Both the position numbers and the translations under genes were made by a program. Below the pieces are notes generated by a model. That model was not told the origin of the DNA. It did no database searches and was given only the letters and a program-made list of their open reading frames with translations. A stretch of 51,571 nucleotides of DNA from Armatimonadota bacterium (GTDB taxonomy: Bacteria; Cloacimonadota; Cloacimonadia; Cloacimonadales; TCS61), in assembly GCA_013203665.1 (NCBI GenBank), contig JABMPU010000136.1, positions 1 to 51,571 of the forward strand, in the 5' to 3' direction. Positions 8,865-18,024 of the stretch are shown here, one piece after another (position 1 is the first letter of the stretch; each line of letters opens with the position of its first letter).

Positions 8865-8932
8865 AACTTTCCGAACTTTTTTAGATTCCCACTTTCGTTG
8901 GAATGACATTTCATAAGAAGTTTCGGAAAGTT
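8865..8932. repeat. Nested palindromic element
   Basis: Outer arms 'aactttccgaactt' and 'aagtttcggaaagtt' are complementary except for one bulged base. They enclose a second near-palindrome, 'gattcccactttcgttgg' (8883-8907), which matches the element at 13461-13485 in opposite orientation. It lies between the TPR gene stop and the permease start. No coding capacity; looks like a composite interspersed palindrome. Confidence 0.65.
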
Positions 8933-8950
8933 AAAATGTTTTAATAGACT

Positions 8951-11900
8951 CTAATCCGAGATTCCAAGGTCTTCCAATCTCCTGGTTGCCTGTTGTCCCC
9001 AATTATTATCCTTCCCATATTTTGAAATGACTTTCCTGAAAAACTGGGCAGCCTTTTGATATTTTTTCTGCTTCACATAAGATTCCCCAACTTTGAGGTC
9101 TGCCAATGCAGTCCACTGAATATTATCCGGGAAATCGTAGGTAAGTTTCAAATATTCCGTAATGGCAAAATCATATTCATCCAAACCAAAATATGAGTTC
9201 CCTATCCAAAACTGAGCTTCTGCTTTTGTTTCATTATTTTCCAAAAGCGGTAAAGCCTGCCTGAACATATCAATTGCATTTTTATATTTCTTATCTCTAT
9301 AATGACAAAAAGCTATATCAAAAAGGGTTTGAGCTTCAAGAGCCTGACTTCCCCATTTTTCCAGAATAATTTCATAAGCAGAAACAGCTTTCTGCCATTC
9401 TTCGATGGTTTTGCAAACAAAAGCAAAATTCCTGGCTGCATCAAAGGCAAGCTTTCCGCTTTCATCATTTTGGATCACGTAAAAATAATTGTTCAGAGCT
9501 TCTTGGTAATTCTCTCCGGAGAAATTGATTGTTCCCAGTTTTAGATATGCCTGGTTTCTTAAACTTATGTTTTCAGTTTTCGTAACTTCATGAAAATCTA
9601 ACTTTGCTTGTTCAACTTCTTTTTGTTCCAGGTTCAAGATTCCACGCCAGAAATATGTTTGTCTTCTTGTGTTTTCATTCAATTCCTCTTTTTTGAGTAA
9701 CTTCCCAAAAATCTTATTTGCTTTTTTAGGATCAACATTACTATAATAAATTCCTTCACTCAATTTTATCTCATCCTTCGCTTGTTCATCCAGGATAGAT
9801 TTGAAATCTTTTGTTAATTTTTCTGCTTTGGGACGGTTCTCGATTCGATACAAAGAAATAATGTTCTCTTTGATAATGAGAGGGAAATTCTCAAAATCCT
9901 GATAATTGTCTGCAAGCGTACTCACGATCTTTTTATAATTAATTGCAGCTTCCAGGAAATCCTCTTGAATAAAGGCAATATGACCTAAAATATGATAATT
10001 TCTCAAATTGTCTTTATCAAGTTTTTTAAGCTCTCCAAAGGAATATTTTGCCATTTCCAGGTCTTCGGTTTCATATTGCAGATTTGCCAGTTTAGTTAAA
10101 ATTATCTCATCTTTATCCAGGATATACATCAAAGTTTCTTTGGCTTTTTCTTTATCTTCCAAGGCTAAATAATCTTCAGCTAAGAATTTATAGAAATCGT
10201 CATTTCTCTCGGAAATTGGAGTAAGAAGCCGGTATTTAATGGCATTTTGAAAATCTCCATTTTTTCTGAGGATGCCGGCAAAATATTTCAAAGCTGCATC
10301 ATAACCTGAAAAATTCTGAGCATTATTTATCAGGAAAGCAAGTTTTTCCAAAGCTTCTTCTTGAAAATCATTTTCATTGAGAACAACTGCGAAATGGAAA
10401 TACACTTCCGGTCTATCAACACTGATTTGAGGTTCTGCGAGTCTATAATTCTCCAAAGCCAGGTCATCTTCATCCTGCTGATAATAATACTCAGCGAGCC
10501 TGATCTTTGCCTTATTAAAATTCTCTATATCGATTGTTCCATCATTTTGTAATTGAGCGTAAAAATTATTTGCTTTTTCAAAATTTTTAAGTTCCAGGTA
10601 ATAATCTGCTATCTTTAAGATAATACTATTAGCAGCTTTTGAAAGCGGAAAATCCATCACAAAAGTCTCCAAGTCTCTTAATAGATTCGTCGTTAATAAA
10701 GGATTTATGAGCAGCCTTTTTTCCAGGTTCAGTTCGCAAATCCATTCTTCTTTTTCATAAATTGTCAGAATTATTATCAAATTTTCAACTTGATCAAAAT
10801 ATTCCCTGGCTTTTCGTTCGTTATCTTCTGCTAAATATTTTTCCACAATTTTCAGATAAATTTTTGCTTTTTTATACGCTAATTCGGGACTTTGATTTTC
10901 ATCTATTAATTCAGCACTTTGTTCAAATTCCTTCAAATCTTCGGTTAAGATGGTCACCAAATCCTGTTTTAAAGCAGTTTTATTATCATCTTCCAAATAT
11001 GTATAAAAAGAATTCATCAATTTTGTGAAGGCGGTTTCATAATTTTTGTATTTGAAATTCTTCAGATATTCTCTCTTTTCGATTATTTTTTCTTTTAGTT
11101 TTTTATCTTTGATATCATCTATAATTATCTGGTTCAGTTCAGTTAGAGCTTCGTTATATTTTTCGAGATATTCATAACAGAGAGCAATTTTATAAATTCC
11201 CTGATTACGATATTTGGGAGATGAATAGGTTAAAACCATTTGCTGATAATACTTTCTGGCAGCAATATAATTCTGGAAATCATCAAAATAAATGTTCCCG
11301 ATTTTCAAAAATAATTTTTCATTATCTGCTTGTTTTGTGTTAATCAAATCCTGAAAAGATGATATTGCTTCCTTTAATTTGCCAATATTTTCTAAGATAT
11401 TTGCCTGCAGGAATTTACTTTCAAAGATAATTTTATCATCATCAGAATAAGATAAAATATTGTTTATTGTATTTGATGAAATTTCATGATTTCGCAGATA
11501 ATAATTTGCTTTGGCAAAATAATACTCATATTCAGCTTTCAATGGGCTTTTAGTAAATGCCTTTTTAAAGGTTGGAAAATTATCAAGAATTTCCTGGAAA
11601 AAACCTAATTTGAGACTGGAAAAAGTATAAAGCGAAATGAGATAATCCAACTGATATGAATTGTTAAATTTCTCTATCATTTGCTCCAGTTCATAACGAG
11701 CAGAATAATGATTTTCCATATCAAGATAATATTTTGCGAGTTTAAGACGCAGGATTTCTTCGAATTGTCTGGGCAGATCATCCCGCAGTTTTTCTGCTAA
11801 TTGTTCAGCAGCAGCTTCAATTCCCTTTTCTTCTTCCAGCAGGTCAATCTCCACTTCCAAAGCTTTCCAGCGAGCATTAGAACTGGGATAATCAGCATTG

Positions 11901-12472
11901 ATTTTTTCTAAGGTTCTTCTGCCTTCTTCAGGAATATTAATTATAAAATACGCTTTTGCCATCAAAAGCATAATATCCGGAACATTAGGATTATGCTCAT
12001 AATCCTTGATGAGTTTCCTTCCTTTAATGATGACCTGGTTGTAATCTTCCAGTTCGAAATAACACTGAACCAATAAATCCAGAGATTGTTCTGAATAAGG
12101 AGAAAGCGGGAAATTTACAATCAGAAAACTTAGATTTTTTATTGTATCATCATACTTCTCCTGGTGGAATTGTGTTAAAGCTAATTGATAAAGAGTTTTA
12201 TCTTTTTCAGCATTTTGCGGATAACCGTTCCAAAGCCTTTTAAAAGCAATCTCAGCTTTATCGAACTGATCTTTTTTCAGATAACATTCTCCTATGAAAA
12301 AGAGCGATTTCTGAGCTTCGTCTGAAGTAGGATATTCTGAGATAACTTTTTCAAATTCAACAACAGCCTCCTCATATAATCCATCATTAAATAGATCCTT
12401 GCCAAATTGAAAATCTGCAAAAAGAATAAACGGCACTATCATTAAACATAATATCAAAATTTGATTTTTCAT
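8951..12472 (-). CDS. Large secreted tetratricopeptide-repeat protein
   Basis: A 1173-residue protein with a signal peptide (MKNQILILCLMIVPFILFA) followed almost entirely by TPR helix pairs, many of the 'EEAVVEFEKVISEYPTSDEA' type. The C-terminal 250 residues ('AQFWIGNSYFGLDEYDFAI') resemble CpoB/YbgF and BamD-like periplasmic TPR proteins, which act in cell-envelope maintenance. The track start at 12484 is a TTG that overlaps the ribosome site; I use ATG 12472, preceded by GGGAGGT. No catalytic domain is seen. Likely a periplasmic scaffold; its partners are unknown. Followed by a palindromic repeat. Confidence 0.85.
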   Translation of the reverse strand: MKNQILILCLMIVPFILFADFQFGKDLFNDGLYEEAVVEFEKVISEYPTSDEAQKSLFFIGECYLKKDQFDKAEIAFKRLWNGYPQNAEKDKTLYQLALTQFHQEKYDDTIKNLSFLIVNFPLSPYSEQSLDLLVQCYFELEDYNQVIIKGRKLIKDYEHNPNVPDIMLLMAKAYFIINIPEEGRRTLEKINADYPSSNARWKALEVEIDLLEEEKGIEAAAEQLAEKLRDDLPRQFEEILRLKLAKYYLDMENHYSARYELEQMIEKFNNSYQLDYLISLYTFSSLKLGFFQEILDNFPTFKKAFTKSPLKAEYEYYFAKANYYLRNHEISSNTINNILSYSDDDKIIFESKFLQANILENIGKLKEAISSFQDLINTKQADNEKLFLKIGNIYFDDFQNYIAARKYYQQMVLTYSSPKYRNQGIYKIALCYEYLEKYNEALTELNQIIIDDIKDKKLKEKIIEKREYLKNFKYKNYETAFTKLMNSFYTYLEDDNKTALKQDLVTILTEDLKEFEQSAELIDENQSPELAYKKAKIYLKIVEKYLAEDNERKAREYFDQVENLIIILTIYEKEEWICELNLEKRLLINPLLTTNLLRDLETFVMDFPLSKAANSIILKIADYYLELKNFEKANNFYAQLQNDGTIDIENFNKAKIRLAEYYYQQDEDDLALENYRLAEPQISVDRPEVYFHFAVVLNENDFQEEALEKLAFLINNAQNFSGYDAALKYFAGILRKNGDFQNAIKYRLLTPISERNDDFYKFLAEDYLALEDKEKAKETLMYILDKDEIILTKLANLQYETEDLEMAKYSFGELKKLDKDNLRNYHILGHIAFIQEDFLEAAINYKKIVSTLADNYQDFENFPLIIKENIISLYRIENRPKAEKLTKDFKSILDEQAKDEIKLSEGIYYSNVDPKKANKIFGKLLKKEELNENTRRQTYFWRGILNLEQKEVEQAKLDFHEVTKTENISLRNQAYLKLGTINFSGENYQEALNNYFYVIQNDESGKLAFDAARNFAFVCKTIEEWQKAVSAYEIILEKWGSQALEAQTLFDIAFCHYRDKKYKNAIDMFRQALPLLENNETKAEAQFWIGNSYFGLDEYDFAITEYLKLTYDFPDNIQWTALADLKVGESYVKQKKYQKAAQFFRKVISKYGKDNNWGQQATRRLEDLGISD

Positions 12473-12606
12473 AACACCTCCCAATAACGTTTCAATTGTT
12501 TTAATTCTTTTTTCTGTGTCAACTAAATGTGATATTTCGATTTATCATTTGACAGGCATAGAATACAATTTGCTTGTAGCTCTAAGAAAATGCTCAAGGA
12601 ATTGCG

Positions 12607-13356
12607 ATGCTATTTTTCATTCTTCTTTTTCTTATAGGAATTGTAGCCGGCTTTATCAATACTCTCGCTGGAGGTGGTTCAATACTGGTTTTGCCGGTTT
12701 TGATTTTAGCTGGCATTCCTTCAACAATTGCCAATGCAACCAACAGAGTTGCGATCCTTTTCCAGAATATAACCGGAACTTACAGGTTTCACAAACACAA
12801 CCAGTTAAAGATAAAGCCTGTTATACACATAACAATTTCTGCAATTATCGGTGCAATTATCGGTTCTTTCTTTGCAGTAAAAATCAGTTCATCTATGTTC
12901 GATAAAATTCTGGGAATAATCCTGATATTCCTTTTATTGCTTATGTTTCGTCCTCATAAAGAACGAAATAATTTCACAAGTATATTACCAAAATGGGCTG
13001 AATGTCTGGTATTTTTATTAGTTGGATTTTACGGTGGGTTTATTCAAGCCGGAGTAGGTTTCATTTTCTTAGCTTCCTTAAATCTTGTTGAAGAATTCAA
13101 TCTTATAAAGGCAAATGCAGTAAAAGTTTTCATCATTATGTCTTATACAATTTTTGCGGTTATTATTTTCACAATTTCCGGGAAAATCATCTGGAAGTAC
13201 GGATTAATTCTATCTTTAGGAAATATTCTTGGTGCTTATCTGGGAGTGAAAGCAGCCATTAAAAAAGGTGAACGCTTCGTTCGATTCATCCTTGCTTTTG
13301 CTATCGCAATTGCTTGTCTGAAATTATTTGGAATCCTGAAATTGTTAGGATTGTAG
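12607..13356 (+). CDS. TauE/SafE-family sulfite/anion permease
   Basis: The only plus-strand gene in the window. The 249-residue protein has about 7-8 membrane helices. The N-terminal 'AGFINTLAGGGSILVLPVLI' and the second-half repeat 'GFYGGFIQAGVGFIFLASL' are the two glycine-rich signatures of the TauE/SafE (DUF81) family, whose members export sulfite, sulfoacetate or related anions. Substrate cannot be predicted. AAGGA lies 6 nt before ATG 12607. It is divergent from the TPR gene, with about 135 nt between the starts. Track ORF 12516-12905 in another frame is a shadow. Confidence 0.92.
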   Translation: MLFFILLFLIGIVAGFINTLAGGGSILVLPVLILAGIPSTIANATNRVAILFQNITGTYRFHKHNQLKIKPVIHITISAIIGAIIGSFFAVKISSSMFDKILGIILIFLLLLMFRPHKERNNFTSILPKWAECLVFLLVGFYGGFIQAGVGFIFLASLNLVEEFNLIKANAVKVFIIMSYTIFAVIIFTISGKIIWKYGLILSLGNILGAYLGVKAAIKKGERFVRFILAFAIAIACLKLFGILKLLGL

Positions 13357-13374
13357 ATTTGAGTCCACTCAAAT
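13357..13374 (+). terminator. Weak hairpin after the TauE gene
   Basis: 'atttgagtccactcaaat' forms a 7-bp stem with a 4-nt loop directly after the TAG stop of the plus-strand permease. The stem is AT-rich and has no clean U-run, so termination is only possible, not shown. Confidence 0.3.
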
Positions 13375-13384
13375 AAATCTTTCG

Positions 13385-13401
13385 CCACGAATTAACACGA
13401 A
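13385..13401. repeat. 'ccacgaattaacacgaa' dispersed repeat
   Basis: This 17-mer is found identically at 16406-16422, and a related phased array lies at 5242-5263. All three copies are intergenic. Here it is followed by 'cgggcacggatttt', a further fragment of the same family. Confidence 0.7.
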
Positions 13402-13460
13402 CGGGCACGGATTTTATATCTAAATTTAGTCTGTCTGGTAACATAGATTTATTATGAACT

Positions 13461-13485
13461 GTCATTCCCACGAAAGTGGGAATCT
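13461..13485. repeat. Palindromic repeat 'gtcattcccacgaaagtggg'
   Basis: 'attcccac' and 'gtgggaat' form a perfect hairpin around a short loop. The same sequence occurs in opposite orientation, with one change, inside the nested element at 8865-8932. It lies between the convergent TauE and DUF4911-like genes. Confidence 0.75.
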
Positions 13486-13542
13486 GAAAGAAAGGTATCT
13501 ATTATTTCTCTTGCTATTTCTTTCTAAAGCAAGATTAATCTT

Positions 13543-13797
13543 TCAGTTTGCTGATATAGGGGAGTATAAATCATGACTTTCTAAAAAAATGAATAACTTA
13601 GAGAAATCCTTCACAAAATCCGATGAAACATCGATTTGAAGGAGATTATTTTTATCTTTGATGGTGGTGTAATTGCACCAGCCTTCAAATGATTCTAAGA
13701 AATAACCAAGATAAAGTAATTCCTCAGAAATGATGCGAACCATAATTCTTTTTGTTCCATCTTCTAAGAAATATTCTTTTTTTATCTTGAAGTTCAT
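13543..13797 (-). CDS. Small DUF4911-like protein
   Basis: An 84-residue soluble protein of unknown function. The core 'RIMVRIISEELLYLGYFLESFEGWCNYTTI' fits the pattern of DUF4911 proteins, in which a basic beta strand is followed by 'eeiayl.fileayeG' and a short C-terminal helix; 84 residues is their usual length. AGGAAA is present a few bases before the ATG. It is downstream of lon in the same direction, separated by a gap with palindromic repeats, so co-transcription is uncertain. The family assignment is from memory of the pattern and could be wrong; that it is a real gene is more secure. Confidence 0.55.
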   Translation of the reverse strand: MNFKIKKEYFLEDGTKRIMVRIISEELLYLGYFLESFEGWCNYTTIKDKNNLLQIDVSSDFVKDFSKLFIFLESHDLYSPISAN

Positions 13798-13819
13798 TCA
13801 CTTTTTCCTATGATTTATC

Positions 13820-13933
13820 AAACCTTGCGAACGGTTACATTCAGAGGAATTCATCTCGTTAAACCTTCGCAACGGTTGATTCTAATTTCCCGACCGTTCC
13901 GAAGATTTCGCAGACTCAGACGTTCGGAAGGTC
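13820..13933. repeat. Cluster of 'aaccttcgcaacggtt'-type repeats with hairpin
   Basis: Two 17-bp relatives, aaaccttgcgaacggtt (13820-13836) and aaaccttcgcaacggtt (13861-13877), lie 41 bp apart. They are followed by an imperfect hairpin with arms 'gaccgttccgaa' (13892-13903) and 'ttcggaaggtc' (13923-13933), with one bulged G. All share the 'acc-ttc-gaa-cgg' flavour, and each unit is nearly palindromic. They fill the gap between the lon stop and the DUF4911-like gene. No coding function. Confidence 0.65.
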
Positions 13934-13954
13934 TTGTTTTCAGGATTGATTGTG

Positions 13955-16291
13955 TTACTTAATCAAAGCAAAATCCAGGACTTCATCTACTTTATCTACC
14001 AATATGATGTTCAATCCTTTTGTGATTTCCTTCTGAATTTCAGATAGATTAGGTTCGTTTTTTTTTGGAATTATCACATTGGTAATTTTTGCTCTTTTCA
14101 CGGCAATCAGCTTTTCCGCAAGACCTCCGATTGGCAACACATTACCGGTCAAAGTAATTTCTCCGGTCATTGCTAAATTGTGTTTAACTTTTTTCCCGGA
14201 TAAGACAGATAAAATGGCTGTAACAATGGTTATTCCTGCAGAGGGTCCGTCTTTCTGAATTGCACCTTCGGGAATGTGCAAATGTAAATCAATTTTTTTA
14301 TAGAAGTCATCATTAATCCCAAATTTTTTAGCATGAAGCCGAGCATAACTATATGCAGCTTGTGCAGATTCCTGCATCACATCACCTAATTGACCTGTAC
14401 GTTTGAGCTTTCCTTCACCTTTAAATTTAACAACTTCAATTTGCAGAGTTTCCCCGCCAAAAGCAGTCCAAGCCAATCCTGTTACAACTCCCACAGCGTT
14501 TTTTCTGTTGACTTCTGAGTAAAGATGTTTTGGAATTCCCAGATATTCTTCCAGGTCTGAACTTTTGATTAAGACTTTATTCTTTGCTTTTCCTTCCACA
14601 AATTTCTTCACTACTTTCCTGAGGATTTTGGCAATTTGACGTTCCAAACTCCGAACACCAGCTTCCCTTGTGTAAAGTTTAATGATCTTTTCAATAGAAG
14701 ATTTTTCGTATTTCAAACTAATTTTATCATTCACATCATGTTCGGTTAGTACTTTTGGGATTAGATGTTTCCAGGCAATTTCAATTTTTTCAAAAGCAGT
14801 GTACCCAGGAAGTTCAATAACTTCCATTCTATCGAGAAGTGGTTGGGGAATGGATGATAATGTGTTTGCAGTGGTAATAAAAATTACTTGAGATAGATCA
14901 TACGAAAAATCGAGATAATGGTCACGGAAACTGTTATTTTGTTCCGGGTCTAAAACTTCCAGCAAAGCAGAAGCAGGGTCACCGCGAAAATCCATGCTCA
15001 TTTTATCGATTTCATCCATCATAATAAGCGGATTTCTGGTTCCGGCTTTTTTCATACTTTGAATGATAACGCCGGGCAGAGCACCAATATAAGTGCGTCT
15101 ATGCCCTCGAATTTCTGCCTCGTCGCGAACACCGCCCAGCGATAATCGCACGAATTTTCTATCCATTGCTCGAGCAATAGATTTTCCTAACGAAGTTTTG
15201 CCTACTCCGGGAGGTCCTACAAAACAAAGAATCTGACCTTTAACTTTGTTTGCCAGTTTCACAATTGCCAAATATTCCAGGATGCGTTCTTTCACTTTAA
15301 CCAAACCATAGTGGTCATCATCGAGGATTTGTTGAGCTTTTTTCAGATCAAAACTTTTTGCTATCGGTTCTTGCCAGGGCAAATCTAAAATCCAACTCAG
15401 GTAAGTATGAACCACTGAATATTCAGGAGAAAAACTATTCAGCCTGGCAAACTTTACCAGTTCTTCCTCTGCTTTCTTCTTGGCTTCTTCACTCAGGTTC
15501 GTTTCTTTTATTTTTTTCTTAAAATCGATTAAATCAGCTTTATCTTCTTTGGTTATGCCAAGCTCTTTATGAATTGCTTTTAATTGTTCCGTGAGATAGT
15601 ATTCTTTCTGAAGTTTGTTTAACCTGCTTTTTACGCTACCATCGATCTTCTTCTCCAGTTTTAAGATTTGGATTTCTTCATTTACAATACGATAAAGTTC
15701 TTTTAGAGATTCATAAAGATCGTTGGTTTCAAACAGTATTTGTTTCTTCTTAATATCGAATTGAATATTTGCTAAAGCAAAGTAGAAAAAATCTGCGGGT
15801 TTAACAGTTTCGCTCAAAGGCATTAACGCTTCTTCCGGAATGGCTTTATTCAAATTTATGTATTGCATGAAAGCTTTTTTAAAAGAGCGGACTAAAGCTT
15901 CGATTTCTAATTTGGTTTTTTCTGTTGTTATGCTTGAAATCCCAAAATAAGCGTATAAATAATCCTTGTTTCTATAATATCTGTTTATACTAACACGATG
16001 ATTCCCTTCCACTAATAATCTCATATTTCCATCAGGAAGCCGAAGAACCTGTATTATTGTGCATAATGTTCCCATTCTGTATAAATCTTTTGCTTTGGGA
16101 TCTTTATCAAGATCAACATTTGATTTTTGTGTTACGCAAAGTACTTTGTTGTTGCCGGTCAATGCACTTTCAGCAGCTCTGATAGATGCTTTCCTTCCAA
16201 CAAGAAGCGGTGTAATTGTGTTTGGTACAACTATCGTATTTCTTATTGGAACAACCGGATACATTCCATAGTTAGATTCAGTATTAGCCAT
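13955..16291 (-). CDS. lon: ATP-dependent protease Lon
   Basis: Cytosolic AAA+ serine protease that degrades misfolded and regulatory proteins. The 778-residue protein contains the N-terminal LON substrate domain (about 10-205), a coiled linker, a AAA module with Walker A 'GPPGVGKT' (359-366) and Walker B 'LIMMDEID' (about 422-429), and the C-terminal protease domain with the Ser-Lys dyad at Ser684 ('KDGPSAG') and Lys727 ('GGLAEKLIAVKRA'). Length is normal. The start is preceded by GGAGGT. No heat-shock operator was recognised upstream. The gene is isolated between two repeat-bearing gaps. Confidence 0.97.
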   Translation of the reverse strand: MANTESNYGMYPVVPIRNTIVVPNTITPLLVGRKASIRAAESALTGNNKVLCVTQKSNVDLDKDPKAKDLYRMGTLCTIIQVLRLPDGNMRLLVEGNHRVSINRYYRNKDYLYAYFGISSITTEKTKLEIEALVRSFKKAFMQYINLNKAIPEEALMPLSETVKPADFFYFALANIQFDIKKKQILFETNDLYESLKELYRIVNEEIQILKLEKKIDGSVKSRLNKLQKEYYLTEQLKAIHKELGITKEDKADLIDFKKKIKETNLSEEAKKKAEEELVKFARLNSFSPEYSVVHTYLSWILDLPWQEPIAKSFDLKKAQQILDDDHYGLVKVKERILEYLAIVKLANKVKGQILCFVGPPGVGKTSLGKSIARAMDRKFVRLSLGGVRDEAEIRGHRRTYIGALPGVIIQSMKKAGTRNPLIMMDEIDKMSMDFRGDPASALLEVLDPEQNNSFRDHYLDFSYDLSQVIFITTANTLSSIPQPLLDRMEVIELPGYTAFEKIEIAWKHLIPKVLTEHDVNDKISLKYEKSSIEKIIKLYTREAGVRSLERQIAKILRKVVKKFVEGKAKNKVLIKSSDLEEYLGIPKHLYSEVNRKNAVGVVTGLAWTAFGGETLQIEVVKFKGEGKLKRTGQLGDVMQESAQAAYSYARLHAKKFGINDDFYKKIDLHLHIPEGAIQKDGPSAGITIVTAILSVLSGKKVKHNLAMTGEITLTGNVLPIGGLAEKLIAVKRAKITNVIIPKKNEPNLSEIQKEITKGLNIILVDKVDEVLDFALIK

Positions 16292-16405
16292 CTAACCTCC
16301 ATTTTATTTCGATGCTTTTGATAAGGGATTTTAAAAAAAAAATCGGCTTTTTAAGTCAATAACAATTTAGGACGAAATATGAAAAAGATTGAAGAAGCTA
16401 TTCAT

Positions 16406-16422
16406 CCACGAATTAACACGAA
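16406..16422. repeat. 'ccacgaattaacacgaa' dispersed repeat, second exact copy
   Basis: Identical 17-mer to 13385-13401. It lies in the roughly 210-bp gap between lon and the DUF362 gene, where nothing else is recognisable apart from AT-rich sequence. Confidence 0.7.
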
Positions 16423-16501
16423 GAAAAAAATATCAAATCACATAAATAATATATTTTTGAATGTCACTGAGCTGAACTTCACAAAAAATCGCTAATCATT
16501 A

Positions 16502-17587
16502 TTAATAGCTTTTAAACAGTTTTCCCCATTGATTTTCTTTTATCCATTTATTCACAACTCTTTTCCCTTTAATGGGATACCAGAGCCAATCGTGATAGGC
16601 AGCAGAGGCAAAAACAAACAAATAAACCAAAGGAGTGTGAAACAGCATCTTTTGTAAAATCTTTAATGGTGAATTCCACAATAAGCGACCAGCACCGGTT
16701 GCAAAATTTACTCCAACTTCAAAATGCCAGTTTTCATTGGCAATATCTTCATCACCGACAATTTCAATTTGACTAGTATCGGCAGTTCCCAAACCCAGTT
16801 CGTGTGCTTTGGCAGTACAGCGAATTTTCATAGGATCAAATCCCATAATTTTGGCAGCAACAGCATCTATAGCTACCATATCTGAGGAGGCTAAAATAAT
16901 ATTTTTCTCATGCGGAATAACAGTTCGCGGTCCAGGACCTGAACCTGCAGTTGTTCCATCCATTATGGCAAAAAGTCCGGAATGAATCTCTTTCTGAATA
17001 GCCAGAAGATCAATTAGAGTATCATGAATCCAGGTATGAGAATAATGCCGCTTTGTATTTAATAGACCGCCAAAAGCATTTTTCAGAGCACCGGTAAAAG
17101 TTGTGTACGAATGTGTCTTCACAGTGGGAAGATGTATGATATTCTTATCGATGAAATATTCTGGGATTTTTATTCCTTCGGGAAAGATTTTATGAAGAGC
17201 AAGCAGCTTATGTTTTGGTTTGTAATCTATCCATTCTATCTCATCTTTTCTGAAATTGTATAATGTTGGAATGTTATATTTTTCATAAACCTGGATATAT
17301 TTATTGAGTTTTTCTCCTTTAAAAGGATTAGTAACAACCGTATTATTATGAACATCAACGATGTCTGAAAATCCGTTTTTTTGGAGAGCTTGAATAGTTC
17401 CTTCTAATTGCCAGGGAGTAGTATTTACACCGGGATAAAGATAATGCCAGGTGATATTATCTTTCAAAATTGTTTTTTTAGATGGATCTAATGCTTTTTT
17501 TATACCTGCCAATTTGCACAACTTAACATAATCATCAATCACTGTTTTTGGTGTTGTCCGCAGGATAGCAACTTTTGCTTTTTTCAT
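16502..17587 (-). CDS. DUF362 domain protein
   Basis: A 361-residue protein of the DUF362 family. Visible family landmarks are 'KPKHKLLALHKIFPEGIKIP', 'IHLPTVKTHSYTTFTGALKNAFGG', 'MDGTTAGSGPGPRTVIPHEK' and 'ILASSDMVAIDAVAAKIMGFDP'. Members often carry ferredoxin clusters; here no CxxCxxC motif is present, so it is the cluster-free form. A hydrophobic stretch near the C-terminus ('PLVYLFVFASAAYHDWLWYP') suggests membrane contact. It is the last gene of the envelope locus, about 30 nt after the SMR-like gene, with a GGGAG ribosome site. Role unknown; the context suggests lipid-linked sugar or envelope metabolism, which is inference only. Confidence 0.85.
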   Translation of the reverse strand: MKKAKVAILRTTPKTVIDDYVKLCKLAGIKKALDPSKKTILKDNITWHYLYPGVNTTPWQLEGTIQALQKNGFSDIVDVHNNTVVTNPFKGEKLNKYIQVYEKYNIPTLYNFRKDEIEWIDYKPKHKLLALHKIFPEGIKIPEYFIDKNIIHLPTVKTHSYTTFTGALKNAFGGLLNTKRHYSHTWIHDTLIDLLAIQKEIHSGLFAIMDGTTAGSGPGPRTVIPHEKNIILASSDMVAIDAVAAKIMGFDPMKIRCTAKAHELGLGTADTSQIEIVGDEDIANENWHFEVGVNFATGAGRLLWNSPLKILQKMLFHTPLVYLFVFASAAYHDWLWYPIKGKRVVNKWIKENQWGKLFKSY

Positions 17588-17617
17588 TATTTTTCTCCCA
17601 TATTCATAAAGATAAAA

Positions 17618-17980
17618 TCACCTAAAACTGGCTACTAACCAGACTCCGGTAAGAATCAAAAAAAGACCTAAAATCTGTAAAGGAACTAATTTCTCACTTA
17701 AGAAAAAAATAGAAAAAGAAACTACTATTATAAAACCGATGCTTGTCATAAGCGGATAAGCAATACTGAGATTTATTTTGTTTAAAACATAACTATAAGA
17801 AATCAAAGCAAATGCAAACGATAGAATTCCAATTAGGACGTGCACACTTTTGAACATTGCCAATATCAAATGAAAAGCATTAAATGATTCAAACACTCCA
17901 ATTCTGTTCATCCCGATCTTTATCAAAATATTTGCACACGCATTGAGTATAATTGCGATTGCTAAAATTAGATATACCAT
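17618..17980 (-). CDS. SMR/EmrE-like small membrane transporter
   Basis: A 120-residue protein with four membrane helices, the size and layout of the small multidrug resistance family and of the ArnE/ArnF lipid-sugar flippase subunits. The C-terminal 'FLSEKLVPLQILGLFLILTGV' is the typical SMR/DMT fourth-helix region. The strictly conserved Glu of drug-exporting SMR proteins in helix 1 is absent here (helix 1 reads 'LAIAIILNACANILIKIG'). That and its position after a UbiA phosphoribosyltransferase make a lipid-linked sugar flippase more likely than a drug pump, but this is inference. GGAG lies 5 nt before the start. Confidence 0.75.
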   Translation of the reverse strand: MVYLILAIAIILNACANILIKIGMNRIGVFESFNAFHLILAMFKSVHVLIGILSFAFALISYSYVLNKINLSIAYPLMTSIGFIIVVSFSIFFLSEKLVPLQILGLFLILTGVWLVASFR

Positions 17981-18024
17981 ATCTATCTCCGATTATATTT
18001 GAATTTAATCTGTAATGAAAAAAG

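Noticed and set aside
12549-12577. TTGACA upstream of the TauE gene as a promoter
   Set aside because: No acceptable -10 hexamer at 16-18 bp spacing.
12516-12905. 129-residue plus-strand ORF overlapping the TauE gene
   Set aside because: Different frame of the same region, rich in Cys, Asn and His with no domain; the TauE frame has a ribosome site and clear family motifs.
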